Below, one piece after another: positions 44,594 to 53,521 of a DNA stretch of 64,000 nt (positions within the stretch are counted from its first letter, which is position 1; each line of letters starts with the position of its first letter). A program made the translations under genes and the position numbers. Origin of the DNA: Streptomyces coffeae (GTDB taxonomy: Bacteria; Actinomycetota; Actinomycetes; Streptomycetales; Streptomycetaceae); the NCBI RefSeq assembly GCF_016741875.1, contig NZ_JAERRF010000001.1, positions 62,001-126,000 on the forward strand, given 5' to 3'. A model generated the notes under the pieces. The model did not search any database, was not told the DNA's origin, and was given only the letters and a program-made list of their open reading frames with translations.

Positions 44594-45253
44594 ATGCTTC
44601 TTGCGGAAGAGTGGTACGCCTCTGACGTCTTTTGGGCCGCTGTCGGTGGCGTCGCGACGCTCGCGACGGGGTTCGCCGCAGCCGTAATCACTCATCGGGT
44701 GGGAACACCGAAGCGGCGTTTGTGGTACGGGATTTACAGGACGACACGACTACTGGCCGAAGAGACCGGGAGAGTCCCCGAGCTGGAGGTTCGGCAAAGA
44801 GGCATTGTCCTGGAAGACCCGTATATCGTCGAGTTCCGGATGGTGAGCCGTGGACGACACGACATCCCCAGCAGCAGCTATGACGCCGGGCAGCCGATCA
44901 CCTTCGACATGGGGGTGCCGGTCTTGGGTGTCCTCGAAACGGAGAATCAGCCCGTAACAAGTCCTGTGCCCCGAATGGCGCTGGACGGGACGGCACTGAA
45001 GGTTGGCCCCAGCTTGCTCAAGAAGCGGCACATGGTCACGTACACGCTACTTGTTGATGGACAGCCGAACTTGACCAGTTTGGCTGCCCTCGAAGGGGTA
45101 GACCTTCGGCTGCTCCGTCCCGCAAGGGAGATGGACGTGGCATTGGAATTCGCTGAAGGTCTCGGCTCATTCTCACCAATGGGGGCGTTGGCGCCAGCAT
45201 CGGTTCGCGCATTCAGGGCTTGGCAGAAGAATCGGCAAAACCCACGAGCCTAG
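44594..45253 (+). CDS. Hypothetical membrane-anchored protein
   Basis: The 219-residue protein has one N-terminal hydrophobic segment (FWAAVGGVATLATGFAAAVI) and a soluble part with beta-strand-rich text (IVLEDPYIVEFRMVSRGRHD, YTLLVDGQPNLTSLAALEGV). Third-position GC is lower than in the core genes. It resembles unannotated accessory proteins and may be cargo. The ATG at 44594 is chosen over the in-frame TTG at 44582. Confidence 0.65.
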   Translation: MLLAEEWYASDVFWAAVGGVATLATGFAAAVITHRVGTPKRRLWYGIYRTTRLLAEETGRVPELEVRQRGIVLEDPYIVEFRMVSRGRHDIPSSSYDAGQPITFDMGVPVLGVLETENQPVTSPVPRMALDGTALKVGPSLLKKRHMVTYTLLVDGQPNLTSLAALEGVDLRLLRPAREMDVALEFAEGLGSFSPMGALAPASVRAFRAWQKNRQNPRA

Positions 45254-45385
45254 CGGCGGCATACCCGCGCACTCAAGCTGAACGGCGCAGATCGCCTGCG
45301 GGGTACGGGCACGCGGTCACGCGCTGCCGGTCGTGTCCAGCCTGCTGGCCTTCGTTGATCGCCTGCACGAGCTGCTGACGCGTAT

Positions 45386-45874
45386 TCACTGTCCATCCCT
45401 TCCGAGGGCACTGCGGACTTGTCCGCTCTGTCTACGGCGACGTCGCTCGTCGTCTTCCTGCTGCATACGAGATCGCAGTGTTCGTACCTCGTCTGTCTCA
45501 CCGGTTACTTGGCAGACCAGCTTGCAGAAGCTCTCAAGCGAATGGTGGTCGTCGAGGTCGTCCTCAAGGTGATTCTGGATCTGAGCACGAAGCTTTGGCC
45601 AGCGTCGATTCCACTCCTCGATGTGCCAGCGAGTCATGCTGTCGAGGTAGTCGAGCGCCGGTTTCACAGTGTTCACGCGCCGCATGCGCGACAGGGCCTC
45701 GCGGCCAGCGAGCACGTACTCGAACGCCCATAGCAAGTCGAAGTATGGACCGAGCACCTTTCGTGTGGCTTCAAGCCCGTCGGGCTTGTCGCGACGATAG
45801 AACTCAATGGCACCTCGGGCCTCTGCGACTTCCGCAGAGATCAGGTGCGTGTCGGTCGAGGTCGAGCACGCCAC
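45386..45874 (-). CDS. Hypothetical protein of the accessory region
   Basis: The frame encodes a mostly helical 162-residue protein (GAIEFYRRDKPDGLEATRKV, YLDSMTRWHIEEWNRRWPKL) with a basic C-terminal end. Its codon use is less GC-biased than the core. The N-terminus is uncertain: the frame is open to 46087, but that part is antisense to a phage fragment. GTG 45874 has no clear ribosome-binding site, so the gene may be truncated. I do not recognise it. Confidence 0.42.
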   Translation of the reverse strand: MACSTSTDTHLISAEVAEARGAIEFYRRDKPDGLEATRKVLGPYFDLLWAFEYVLAGREALSRMRRVNTVKPALDYLDSMTRWHIEEWNRRWPKLRAQIQNHLEDDLDDHHSLESFCKLVCQVTGETDEVRTLRSRMQQEDDERRRRRQSGQVRSALGRDGQ

Positions 45875-45884
45875 GATCCACGGC

Positions 45885-45985
45885 AAGATGCTGTCGTTGC
45901 GATGCAGGGCAGCCTCGATGAGGCTCGCCGCGCAGGGTTGCAGCACCCCAATTGCCGCCACTCCGTGAGCGCCGCAGCACGGGCG
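45885..45985 (+). pseudogene. Phage head-morphogenesis (minor capsid) C-terminal fragment
   Basis: The plus strand encodes LDEARRAGLQHPNCRHSVSA, closely matching the conserved (A/S)xxxGLxHPNCRHSxSAY end of SPP1 gp7/Mu gpF-like minor head proteins. Only about 30 residues remain, flanked by unrelated sequence. It is oriented opposite to the other phage remnants here, which indicates rearrangement. Confidence 0.6.
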
Positions 45986-46105
45986 CAAACAGAGCGGCTG
46001 AGCAAACTTCGCCGACGAAAGAGGGTCTGCTTCTGGCTGTTCTGGCCGTGCCAGGTCGCTGGCCTTGTGTGGGCGAAGGTGGGGCATATAACGCTGGATG
46101 GCATG

Positions 46106-46560
46106 CTATTGGGATGGATCATTATATTGCTGCTTCTCCTGGGATGCGCCGGAGCTAAGTATGAAATCCCCAACGGTCGTCCATACCCTTGGTCCTCTCA
46201 CTTTTGAGCGGTGCAGCCATAGTTCGGCACGTCTGAACACACAAGCTGCGGCGGATGTGGGGTACCGGCATCGGTTGGCGGGCAAGGTGTACCCCTCCGC
46301 TCCGCCCGGCGCGGTCAGCAAGTGGCGCCACTCGTGCGCGGTGGAGTGAACCGCGTAGCGCAGCGCGTCGCACGAGTGGTCGTTCTGCTTGAGCGGATTG
46401 TCGTCGCCCTTTTCGGCAGCGTCTTGCGACCATGCGTGGCCCGGCAGCTCGTCGAACAGCCCGGTGCATGAGCGGTGGATGCGCAGCAGCTCGGAGTCGA
46501 GCGCGGTCGCCGTGCTGCGGATGCCGTCGAGCACGTCGTTGTTGGCGCGGACGACGCCGG
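46106..46560 (-). pseudogene. Phage terminase large subunit, C-terminal remnant
   Basis: From about 46,560 the minus strand reads GVVRANNDVLDGIRSTATAL, then RIHRSCTGLFDELPGHAW and DHSCDALRYAVHST, which is the typical nuclease-domain end of phage terminase large subunits (the Asp-His-Asp of DHSxDAxRY is recognisable). The ATPase domain is absent. After about 46,320 the frame continues into unrelated text to 46106. Confidence 0.68.
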
Positions 46561-46748
46561 GTGCCCTGTTCGCATTCGGTGGCTGCCGAACGGGCGCAGT
46601 CAGTCAGAACCTGGCAACAGTGATCGGATTCCTGGTTGGAATGGTCGATCCAGCGTCAAAGCCGCAGACGGCAGCCAGGCTGCTGGCAGTTGTCGCAGGA
46701 TGAGGTGGCGGATTTGTGTGACGGAATTACTCACCCGTGGAAGGCGTC

Positions 46749-47489
46749 ATGGCCAAACTTACCGAGGAAGAACGCCAGCGGCGTGCCGCTGCGCGCGCCC
46801 GGAAGAAGGCCCTCGAAGCCGAAGAGAAAGATCGGAGGGACAGGGAACGTCGCGAGATGTGGCAGCGGGAAGGCATGCACCTCAGCTGGGAGGATTACGA
46901 AGCTGGCGAACCGTGCCGAGGCTGTGGCGAGCCCATGGAGGATGGGCGCGGAGACTGGCCGGGAACCATGTACCGCTCCGAGCAGGAGAAGCGGGAGTAC
47001 GACGCAGCGCAGGAGCGATTCCGGGAGCGTCACCCGGACTGCAAGAGCGGTCGATGGGGTATCAGCGGTTCTCGCGTGACGCATTGCATGCTCTGCTGCC
47101 CACCTCCGCCGATGAGCCCAGCGCGGATCCAGAAGCTCGCAGAGCTCGTCGCGTCCTGGCCGTCGACGGATGAGCGGAAGAAGGACCAGGACGCGTGGAA
47201 GCTGACTCTCACTTGTGACCACACCGTTCGGTACACACAACATCGTGAGCACGACCGCGTCTCGACCGATGTTGTCGACTGCCCGGAGTGTGATGCTCGC
47301 CGCGGTGTCGTACAGAGCGAGAGGATTGGGCCAGCCTATGACGACGAGCAGATCATGTGTGATCGCCTAGCCGCGGAGCGTGAGAGGCTCGCTGAGGAGC
47401 TGGCGGCAGCGAAGTCGAAGCTCCAACGTCAGCAGAGGAACGCTGCCGCCACGCGGCGTCGCATCGACGAGATCGAGCAGCAGCTGTAA
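46749..47489 (+). CDS. Cysteine-rich, probably zinc-binding coiled-coil protein
   Basis: The 246-residue protein begins and ends with charged helices (MAKLTEEERQRRAAARARKK; AAERERLAEELAAAKSKLQR) that should form coiled coils. Between them are Cys clusters CRGCGEP, HCMLCC, LTCDHT and CPECDARRG, likely two zinc sites. GGAAGG lies five bases before the ATG at 46749. Similar proteins appear near mobile elements in Streptomyces, but I know no function. It marks the right part of the island. Confidence 0.7.
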   Translation: MAKLTEEERQRRAAARARKKALEAEEKDRRDRERREMWQREGMHLSWEDYEAGEPCRGCGEPMEDGRGDWPGTMYRSEQEKREYDAAQERFRERHPDCKSGRWGISGSRVTHCMLCCPPPPMSPARIQKLAELVASWPSTDERKKDQDAWKLTLTCDHTVRYTQHREHDRVSTDVVDCPECDARRGVVQSERIGPAYDDEQIMCDRLAAERERLAEELAAAKSKLQRQQRNAAATRRRIDEIEQQL

Positions 47490-47531
47490 CCGGGTCTGAC
47501 GGCGGCGAGTATCACGCGGAGCGGTTCGTGG

Positions 47532-47894
47532 TCAGAGGCTGATGTGGTACGCCTTCCGCAGCGTCTCGTGCACGGTCCACGTCGTACGGTCGCCCTCGCG
47601 CAGCACGCAGGCGTCCCCCGGCCCGACCTCGAGGACCGTCCCGCCTTCGAACGCGATCGTGGCCCGCCCGCTGACCACGACGAACAGCTCGTTGGCCTCG
47701 GTGTCGGTCACCACGCCCGGGGTGATCTGCCAGATGCCGCGAAGCTGCTTGCCGTCGGGGGACTCCCACAGGACCTTCCCGGTGACGACCGGGTCCCCGG
47801 AGACGATCTGCTCGGCGGCGAGGGGATCCACTTCGAGCTCCGCGTCGGGAATGTGGACGGCGAAGGGGGCAACGGAATGATCAATACCTGTCAT
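47532..47894 (-). CDS. Cupin-domain protein
   Basis: The 120-residue single-domain cupin has its central strand pair in TPGVVTDTEANELFVVVSGRA and AFEGGTVLEVGPGDACVLREGDRTTW. This is the small RmlC-like group (ureidoglycine-aminohydrolase-like), in which the metal-binding His set is incomplete, so a catalytic role is uncertain. It is the first core-like gene after the island. Confidence 0.85.
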   Translation of the reverse strand: MTGIDHSVAPFAVHIPDAELEVDPLAAEQIVSGDPVVTGKVLWESPDGKQLRGIWQITPGVVTDTEANELFVVVSGRATIAFEGGTVLEVGPGDACVLREGDRTTWTVHETLRKAYHISL

Positions 47895-47994
47895 AGCGGC
47901 TCACAGTATCCGCGCCGTCCCGGCCGCCCGGACTCAGCCCACCTGTCGAGACGCGCGTCGCGGGATGGGCGGGCGCGGGCTGGGGCCGGTGGAG

Positions 47995-49413
47995 TTACGC
48001 GCCTTTCAGGTGGCGCATGAGGCGTTCGAAGTCCTGCCAGCCCGACAGGTCCGCCGGGTCGCCCGGGAGGCGGTAGTAGAGGGCGGGGCGGGTCGCGGGG
48101 CCGAGGGGGAGCGGTGGTTCGGGGAGCGGGGTGCGGCGGGCCCGGTCGCCGGGCAGCTGGCGGACCTCTTCGCTTCCGAGGACGAAGGCCAGCGGGACGC
48201 CGGGGCCTTCGAAGCGGGGCGGAACCATCAGGTCGCGGCGGGCCTTGCGGAGCTGGAGGAGCAGGGACTGGAGGTGATGGCGGGTGGCCAGGATCTCCGC
48301 GGTCCGGGGAAGGGCGTCCAGTGGGGGTTCTTCGTCGGGGCCGTAGCCGAAGGCCAGGGTGACGTCCTCCTCCACACCCGCCGTCGTGCGGCTGATGCGG
48401 ACCGTGGCCAGGCCGGGGCGGGCGGGGGAGCCGACGACCACGAGCCAGGTGGGTTCGGGCGCCCGGTCGTGGGCGAGGTCGGTCAACTGCCGCAGGGACC
48501 AGGGCAGGTTGGCGGGTTCGGCGGTGCCCCAGCCGGCCGGGGGTTCGCCGGTCAGCTCACGCCAGACCGACTCCAGTGCGCCGCCGAGGACCAGGCGGTC
48601 ATCGGCGGGGTGAACGGTGCGGAAGGTGATGGCCAGTTGGCGTTCGCCGGTGTCGGCGAACTCCTGGTAGGCGGCGGCCACCGGGGTGCGTGGCTCTTCG
48701 GGGGTGGCGTCGGCCGCCTCGACCGGGGCGAACAGGCCGTTCTGCCAGCGCAGTACGGCGCCGGAGAGGCCGTCGTAGTAGCCCTCCCGCTCGTCCTGGA
48801 CGACCCAGCGGGAGGGCCAGCCGCCGAGGCTGTTGCGGACGGCGGGGGAGAGCCGGGCCTTCGGTGAGGTGACGATCTGGAGGCCGAGTTCGGCGCGGGC
48901 GGTGGCGCGGAGCGCGTCCGAGAGCCAGGCCGTCATGGCGACCACCGGGCGATCCTGGATGACCACGGCCACCTTGTCGGTGAGGACGTCGACGGCGGGC
49001 TGCGCGGCCGCGGGCGGCTTCGCCACACTCACCCCGTCGGACTCCACCACGGCGAGGGAACGCGCTGCCTCCGGCGGCCAGGCGGAGCCACCCGACAGGG
49101 AGGCGAGCCGGGCGGCGAAGGTCCCGGCGAGCCGCTCCGCCTCCTCGACACCGGTGGTGGCGCGGGCCTCGGTCCACCAGAACGGCACCGGGGGCTCAGT
49201 GGCCCCGAGCAACCGCTCGGCCTCGCCCGCGACGTGCACGAGCACCGGCGCCTCCACGGAGACCAAGGGGCGCCCCTCCATGTCACAGAGCTGTACGACG
49301 GCGTCCTCACCCGTCGTCCCGACCAGCTTGTCGGGGCCTCCGGCGAGCAGACCCGCGAGCACGCTCAACGGGTCGGGCATCTTCTGTGTGAGGGTGACGA
49401 CGTCCTTGGTCAT
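47995..49413 (-). CDS. DUF6177 protein of the type VII secretion locus
   Basis: The 472-residue soluble protein starts MTKDVVTLTQKMPDPLSVLA and ends with YRLPGDPADLSGWQDFERLM. I recognise it as the DUF6177 type that accompanies Streptomyces ESX-like loci. No catalytic motif is visible. It lies 55 bases past the eccC stop on the same strand and is probably part of the same operon; a chaperone- or EspG-like role is only a thought. Confidence 0.75.
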   Translation of the reverse strand: MTKDVVTLTQKMPDPLSVLAGLLAGGPDKLVGTTGEDAVVQLCDMEGRPLVSVEAPVLVHVAGEAERLLGATEPPVPFWWTEARATTGVEEAERLAGTFAARLASLSGGSAWPPEAARSLAVVESDGVSVAKPPAAAQPAVDVLTDKVAVVIQDRPVVAMTAWLSDALRATARAELGLQIVTSPKARLSPAVRNSLGGWPSRWVVQDEREGYYDGLSGAVLRWQNGLFAPVEAADATPEEPRTPVAAAYQEFADTGERQLAITFRTVHPADDRLVLGGALESVWRELTGEPPAGWGTAEPANLPWSLRQLTDLAHDRAPEPTWLVVVGSPARPGLATVRISRTTAGVEEDVTLAFGYGPDEEPPLDALPRTAEILATRHHLQSLLLQLRKARRDLMVPPRFEGPGVPLAFVLGSEEVRQLPGDRARRTPLPEPPLPLGPATRPALYYRLPGDPADLSGWQDFERLMRHLKGA

Positions 49414-49468
49414 GTGATTCTCTCCGGTCTTTCCTCGTCCTGAAGTGCCTGCGGGAGCGCCTTCGGCG

Positions 49469-52400
49469 TCACCCGTCCGTGTACACCGTCTGGATCAGCC
49501 GGTTCGTCTGGCCCCGCCGGATCAGGACGCCGCGCCCGGCGGGCTGCTGTGCGGCGTACACCCCCGGGAACAGCTGCCCCTCGCTGCGGTCGCCCGCCAT
49601 GACGAGTGCCGAGGCCCCCGATTCCCGCAGGCCCAGCACCAGCGGTTCGTACATCCCGCGCGAGGAGCCCGCGACCCGGCGGGTCAGGACGAAGTGGAGG
49701 CCGATGTCGACCGCCGACGGGATGTACGGCAGGAACGGCGCGAGCGGCGCCTGGCCCGCCGTGGTCAGCACGTCGTAGTCGTCGACCAGGACCACGATCC
49801 GCGGACCGCTGCCCCAACTGCCCGGCTCCAGGTCCTCGGTGTCCGCGTTGTCCGCGTTTTCGTCGGGTAGCCGCTTCTCGAGCTCGGTGGCGATACCGGC
49901 GGCAAGGCCCCCGCACATCCTGGCGTTGTACGCGTACCCGCCGCGGAACTCCTCGGGGATCGCGCCGCGCAGCCCGCGCCGCGGGTCCATCACGGCGAAG
50001 ACCAGGTCGTCCTCGCCGTGGCGCTCGATGAGGCCGTGCGCGATGGTCCTGAGGAGGTTCGTCTTGCCGCATTCGCTGTCGCCCAGCACCAGCAGATGCT
50101 GGTCGTGCTCGAACAGGTCGAGGGTCACCGGCGCGAGCGCCGTCTGATCCAGACCGATCGGCACCCGCTCGGGCTCGGCGGCCGGCCCCGGCAGCAGACC
50201 GGGCTCCAGGACCTGCGGGAGCACCCGCACGGGCTGGGCGACCTCACCGCTCCATGTCGCGCGGACGGTGCGGGCGGTGCGCTCCAGGACGGCGCCCAGC
50301 TCCGCGGTGTCGGCGAGCCCGTCCGTACGGGCCAGCGCCACCTGGGCGAAGAGCTTGCCGTCGGTGAGCACCCGGCCGGGCTCGTCCGGCGCCAGGGTCT
50401 GCGCGAGCTTGCGGTCGATGCTGGACTCGCTGGGGTCGTTCAGACGCAGTTCGATACGGGTGCCGAAGTTCGACTGGGTGGCGATGCGGACGTCGTTCCA
50501 GCGCAGCATGGCCGCGACGACATGGATCCCGTAGCCGCCACCCCGCTTGAGGAGGTCGACGACCGCGTCGTCCAGCTCTTCGAAGTCGTCCCGCAGCGCT
50601 CCGAAGCCGTCGATCACCAGCACGATCTCGGCGGAGCCCAGCTCGGGCAGCTGCCCGGCCGCGTGCAGGGAGCGCAGCTGCTCGACGGAGTCGATGCCGT
50701 GCCGGCGGAAGAGGTCCTCGCGGCTCGCGAGCATGGTCCGCACCTCTTCGACGGTGCGCCCGGCGCGTTCGCGGTCGGCGCGCCCCGCGACACCTCCGAC
50801 ATGCGGCAGCCCGGACAGCGCCTGGAGTCCTCCGCCCACCAGGTCGAGGGCGTAGACGCCGACCTCCTGCGGGGTGTGGGTCAGCGCGAGGGAGAGGGCG
50901 AGTGTGCGCAGCAGCGTGGTCTTGCCGGACTGCGGGCCGCCGATGACGGCGGCGTGGCCGCCCGCCACCGTGAGGTCCAGGTACCACCGGCCCTGCCACT
51001 GCTTGGTGGGGTCGTCGAGCAGCCCGAGCGGTATCCGGAGCTGTCCGCCGCCCTCGGACGGGGCGCGCGAAGCGCTCGATGAGGGGCGGTGGCCGGGTGA
51101 CGGGTGGGCGAGCTGCATCCCGCGCGCGCCGACCTCCAGCGGGCCCGCGACCGTGTCCAGCGCGATGGCGTCGGGCAGCGGCGGCAGCCAGATACGGCGC
51201 ACCGGGGCGGCGGCGTCGGCGAGTTGCGCCACCATGACACCCAGCTCGGTCGGCCCGGTCTCACGGCGCCGCATCGCGGGCTCCCGCTCGCCCGGATTCT
51301 CCGGCTCGGCGAGGGTGTTGTACGCCTGGTACTCCAGGGCGAGCGGTCCGGTGTCCTCGTCCTCGTCCCGCTGGACCGGCCCGCGGTAGGCGCCGGAGAC
51401 ATAACTCGCCTTGAAGCGCTCGTAGTGGCTGGTGTCGACTTTCAGGAAGCCGAAGCCGGGCAGCGGGGGGAGGTGGAAGGCGTCCGTGGTGTCCAGGACC
51501 GTACGGGATTCGTCGGCCGAGAAGGTGCGCAGGCCCAGCCGGTACGAGAGATAGGTGTCCAGGCCCTTGAGCTTGCCGCTCTCGATGCGCTGGCTGGACA
51601 GCAGCAGATGCACCCCGATGGAGCGGCCGATGCGGCCGATGGACAGGAACAGATCGATGAAGTCCGGTTTCGCGGTGAGCAGTTCGCCGAACTCGTCGAT
51701 GACCACGAAGAGATGGGGCAGCGGATCGAGGTCCGGCCGCTTCGCGGCGCGCAGCGCGGCGTAGTCACCGATGTCGGCGACATTGCCCGCGTCCTTGAGG
51801 ACCTGCTGACGGCGCTTGACCTCGCCCGCGAGCGAGGCGTGGACGCGCTCGACCAGACCCGCCTGGTTCTCCAGATTGGTGATGACCCCCGCGACATGCG
51901 GCAGTTCGGCGAACGGGGCGAAGGTCGCACCGCCCTTGTAGTCGACGAGGACGAGGGCGAGGTCCTCGGGGGGATGGGTGGCGACCAGGGCGAGAACGAG
52001 GGTGCGCAGCAGCTCCGACTTCCCCGAACCGGTCGCGCCCACACACAGCCCGTGCGGGCCCATGCCGAGCTCGGACGACTCCTTGAGGTCGAGCAGGACC
52101 GGTTCATGGGAGTCGCTGATGCCGATCGGCACGCGCAGGAAGGCGCGTTCACCGCGCGGCGCCCACAGGCGTGCCACATCCAGCCGGGCCACATCGTCGA
52201 TGCCGAGCAGTTCGGCGAAGTCGACGGGGCCGGACAGCGGGGCGTCGACGAGCGACTCGGCGGACAGCCGCAGCGGCGCGATCATCCGGGCCAGCCCTTC
52301 GGCGAACGGGATGCCCACCTCGTCCACCGTGCCGTGGGCGCTGATCGGCTCCTTCTCGCGCAGATCCTCGATGACGACCTGGTCGCCGTCGACCGTGATC

Positions 52401-53503
52401 CGGACGCTCACCTGCCCCGGCTCCTGGACCCGCCGCTCGAGGAGATGGAGCACCGTGACGCCCATCTCGCGCAAGCCCACCGCGTCGTCGGGGCGCGGCA
52501 GGTCGACGGCGTCCTCGCCGTGTCCGTCGGCCACCACGAGCAGGCGCGAGATCATGGCCAGCGCGTCCACACCGGACAGGCCGCGGCGCACCTCGGCCGC
52601 GTACGAGGCACGGCGGCGCAGCTCGGGGCCGATCTGCCGGGCGAGCTGGGGCGGTGAGGGGGCGATGCGACGGGCGGCGACGGGGCCGTCGAACTGCTCG
52701 GTGTCGAGGAGATGCGGCAGCCACTTCGCCCACTCCCAGTCGGCCATCCGCTCACCCGGTACGGCGAGCGCCATCGCCGCGTCGTCCGGCGCGTGGGTGG
52801 CGGCGGTCTGGACGAGCAGGGCGCGCACGACGCGCAGACAGTCCTCGCGCGGACCGATGACGCTGATGTTGCCGACGCGGTCCAGGGGCACGGTGAGCGG
52901 GAGTTCGGTGCCGTTGCGGAAGCGGGCCATGAGCGCCGACGCCTCGTTGAGCATGAAGCGGTCGGGCGGGGTGAGGACGGACGAGCCCTGCTGGCCTACG
53001 GTGAGGTCGCGTACCGGCATCTCACCGGTGCCCACGCGCACCCGCAGGAAGTCCCCGTCCAGACGGCGGCGCTCCCACAGCCGGGCCGGGTCGCGCACGA
53101 TGTCGTACAGGGCGTCCGGCGGCGGGTTGAGCACATCGGCCCGCTCCCTGCGCTCCCGCTCCTCGCGGGCGAGTTCCTCCCGGAGGTCTTCGAGATAGGT
53201 GAGATACGCCTCGCGCTGGGTGCGGCGGGTGCGCTGGGCCTTGCCGCGCTGTGAGAAGACCAGGCCGAGGGAGCCGATGATGGTGACGAGGACGATGATC
53301 GCGCCGAGCCCGGCGAACTGGCTGTTGCGGACGACCGTCATCATCACGACGGACGACAGCACACCGGCGACGGGCAGCAGCGACATCGCGATGTTGCCCG
53401 ACTTCCCCTCGGGGAGGTTGGGCGGGGCCTCGATGGTGCGCGCCTCGGAGGGGGCCGCAGGGCGGGTGGTCCGGGCCGGGCGGTGGATCAGTCGGGTACT
53501 CAT
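49469..53503 (-). CDS. eccC: Type VII secretion FtsK/SpoIIIE-type ATPase EccC
   Basis: The 1344-residue protein has two N-terminal transmembrane helices (residues about 38-85) and three ATPase domains with Walker A loops GATGSGKSELLR (about 489), GGPQSGKTTLLR (about 856) and GDSECGKTNLLR (about 1144). The first domain also has LVLVDYKGGATF. This is the fused EccCa/EccCb layout found in Actinobacteria outside mycobacterial ESX-1. It recognises Esx-type substrates and energises export. It lies between the MinD-like gene and the DUF6177 gene. Confidence 0.95.
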   Translation of the reverse strand: MSTRLIHRPARTTRPAAPSEARTIEAPPNLPEGKSGNIAMSLLPVAGVLSSVVMMTVVRNSQFAGLGAIIVLVTIIGSLGLVFSQRGKAQRTRRTQREAYLTYLEDLREELAREERERRERADVLNPPPDALYDIVRDPARLWERRRLDGDFLRVRVGTGEMPVRDLTVGQQGSSVLTPPDRFMLNEASALMARFRNGTELPLTVPLDRVGNISVIGPREDCLRVVRALLVQTAATHAPDDAAMALAVPGERMADWEWAKWLPHLLDTEQFDGPVAARRIAPSPPQLARQIGPELRRRASYAAEVRRGLSGVDALAMISRLLVVADGHGEDAVDLPRPDDAVGLREMGVTVLHLLERRVQEPGQVSVRITVDGDQVVIEDLREKEPISAHGTVDEVGIPFAEGLARMIAPLRLSAESLVDAPLSGPVDFAELLGIDDVARLDVARLWAPRGERAFLRVPIGISDSHEPVLLDLKESSELGMGPHGLCVGATGSGKSELLRTLVLALVATHPPEDLALVLVDYKGGATFAPFAELPHVAGVITNLENQAGLVERVHASLAGEVKRRQQVLKDAGNVADIGDYAALRAAKRPDLDPLPHLFVVIDEFGELLTAKPDFIDLFLSIGRIGRSIGVHLLLSSQRIESGKLKGLDTYLSYRLGLRTFSADESRTVLDTTDAFHLPPLPGFGFLKVDTSHYERFKASYVSGAYRGPVQRDEDEDTGPLALEYQAYNTLAEPENPGEREPAMRRRETGPTELGVMVAQLADAAAPVRRIWLPPLPDAIALDTVAGPLEVGARGMQLAHPSPGHRPSSSASRAPSEGGGQLRIPLGLLDDPTKQWQGRWYLDLTVAGGHAAVIGGPQSGKTTLLRTLALSLALTHTPQEVGVYALDLVGGGLQALSGLPHVGGVAGRADRERAGRTVEEVRTMLASREDLFRRHGIDSVEQLRSLHAAGQLPELGSAEIVLVIDGFGALRDDFEELDDAVVDLLKRGGGYGIHVVAAMLRWNDVRIATQSNFGTRIELRLNDPSESSIDRKLAQTLAPDEPGRVLTDGKLFAQVALARTDGLADTAELGAVLERTARTVRATWSGEVAQPVRVLPQVLEPGLLPGPAAEPERVPIGLDQTALAPVTLDLFEHDQHLLVLGDSECGKTNLLRTIAHGLIERHGEDDLVFAVMDPRRGLRGAIPEEFRGGYAYNARMCGGLAAGIATELEKRLPDENADNADTEDLEPGSWGSGPRIVVLVDDYDVLTTAGQAPLAPFLPYIPSAVDIGLHFVLTRRVAGSSRGMYEPLVLGLRESGASALVMAGDRSEGQLFPGVYAAQQPAGRGVLIRRGQTNRLIQTVYTDG

Positions 53504-53521
53504 CGGCGTCCGTCCTCGGGA

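Noticed and set aside
45845..46207. A 120-codon plus-strand frame with a hydrophobic segment as a membrane protein gene
   Set aside because: Its only recognisable part is the phage minor-head fragment; the downstream hydrophobic stretch lies in an A/T-rich non-coding-looking region without a start of its own.
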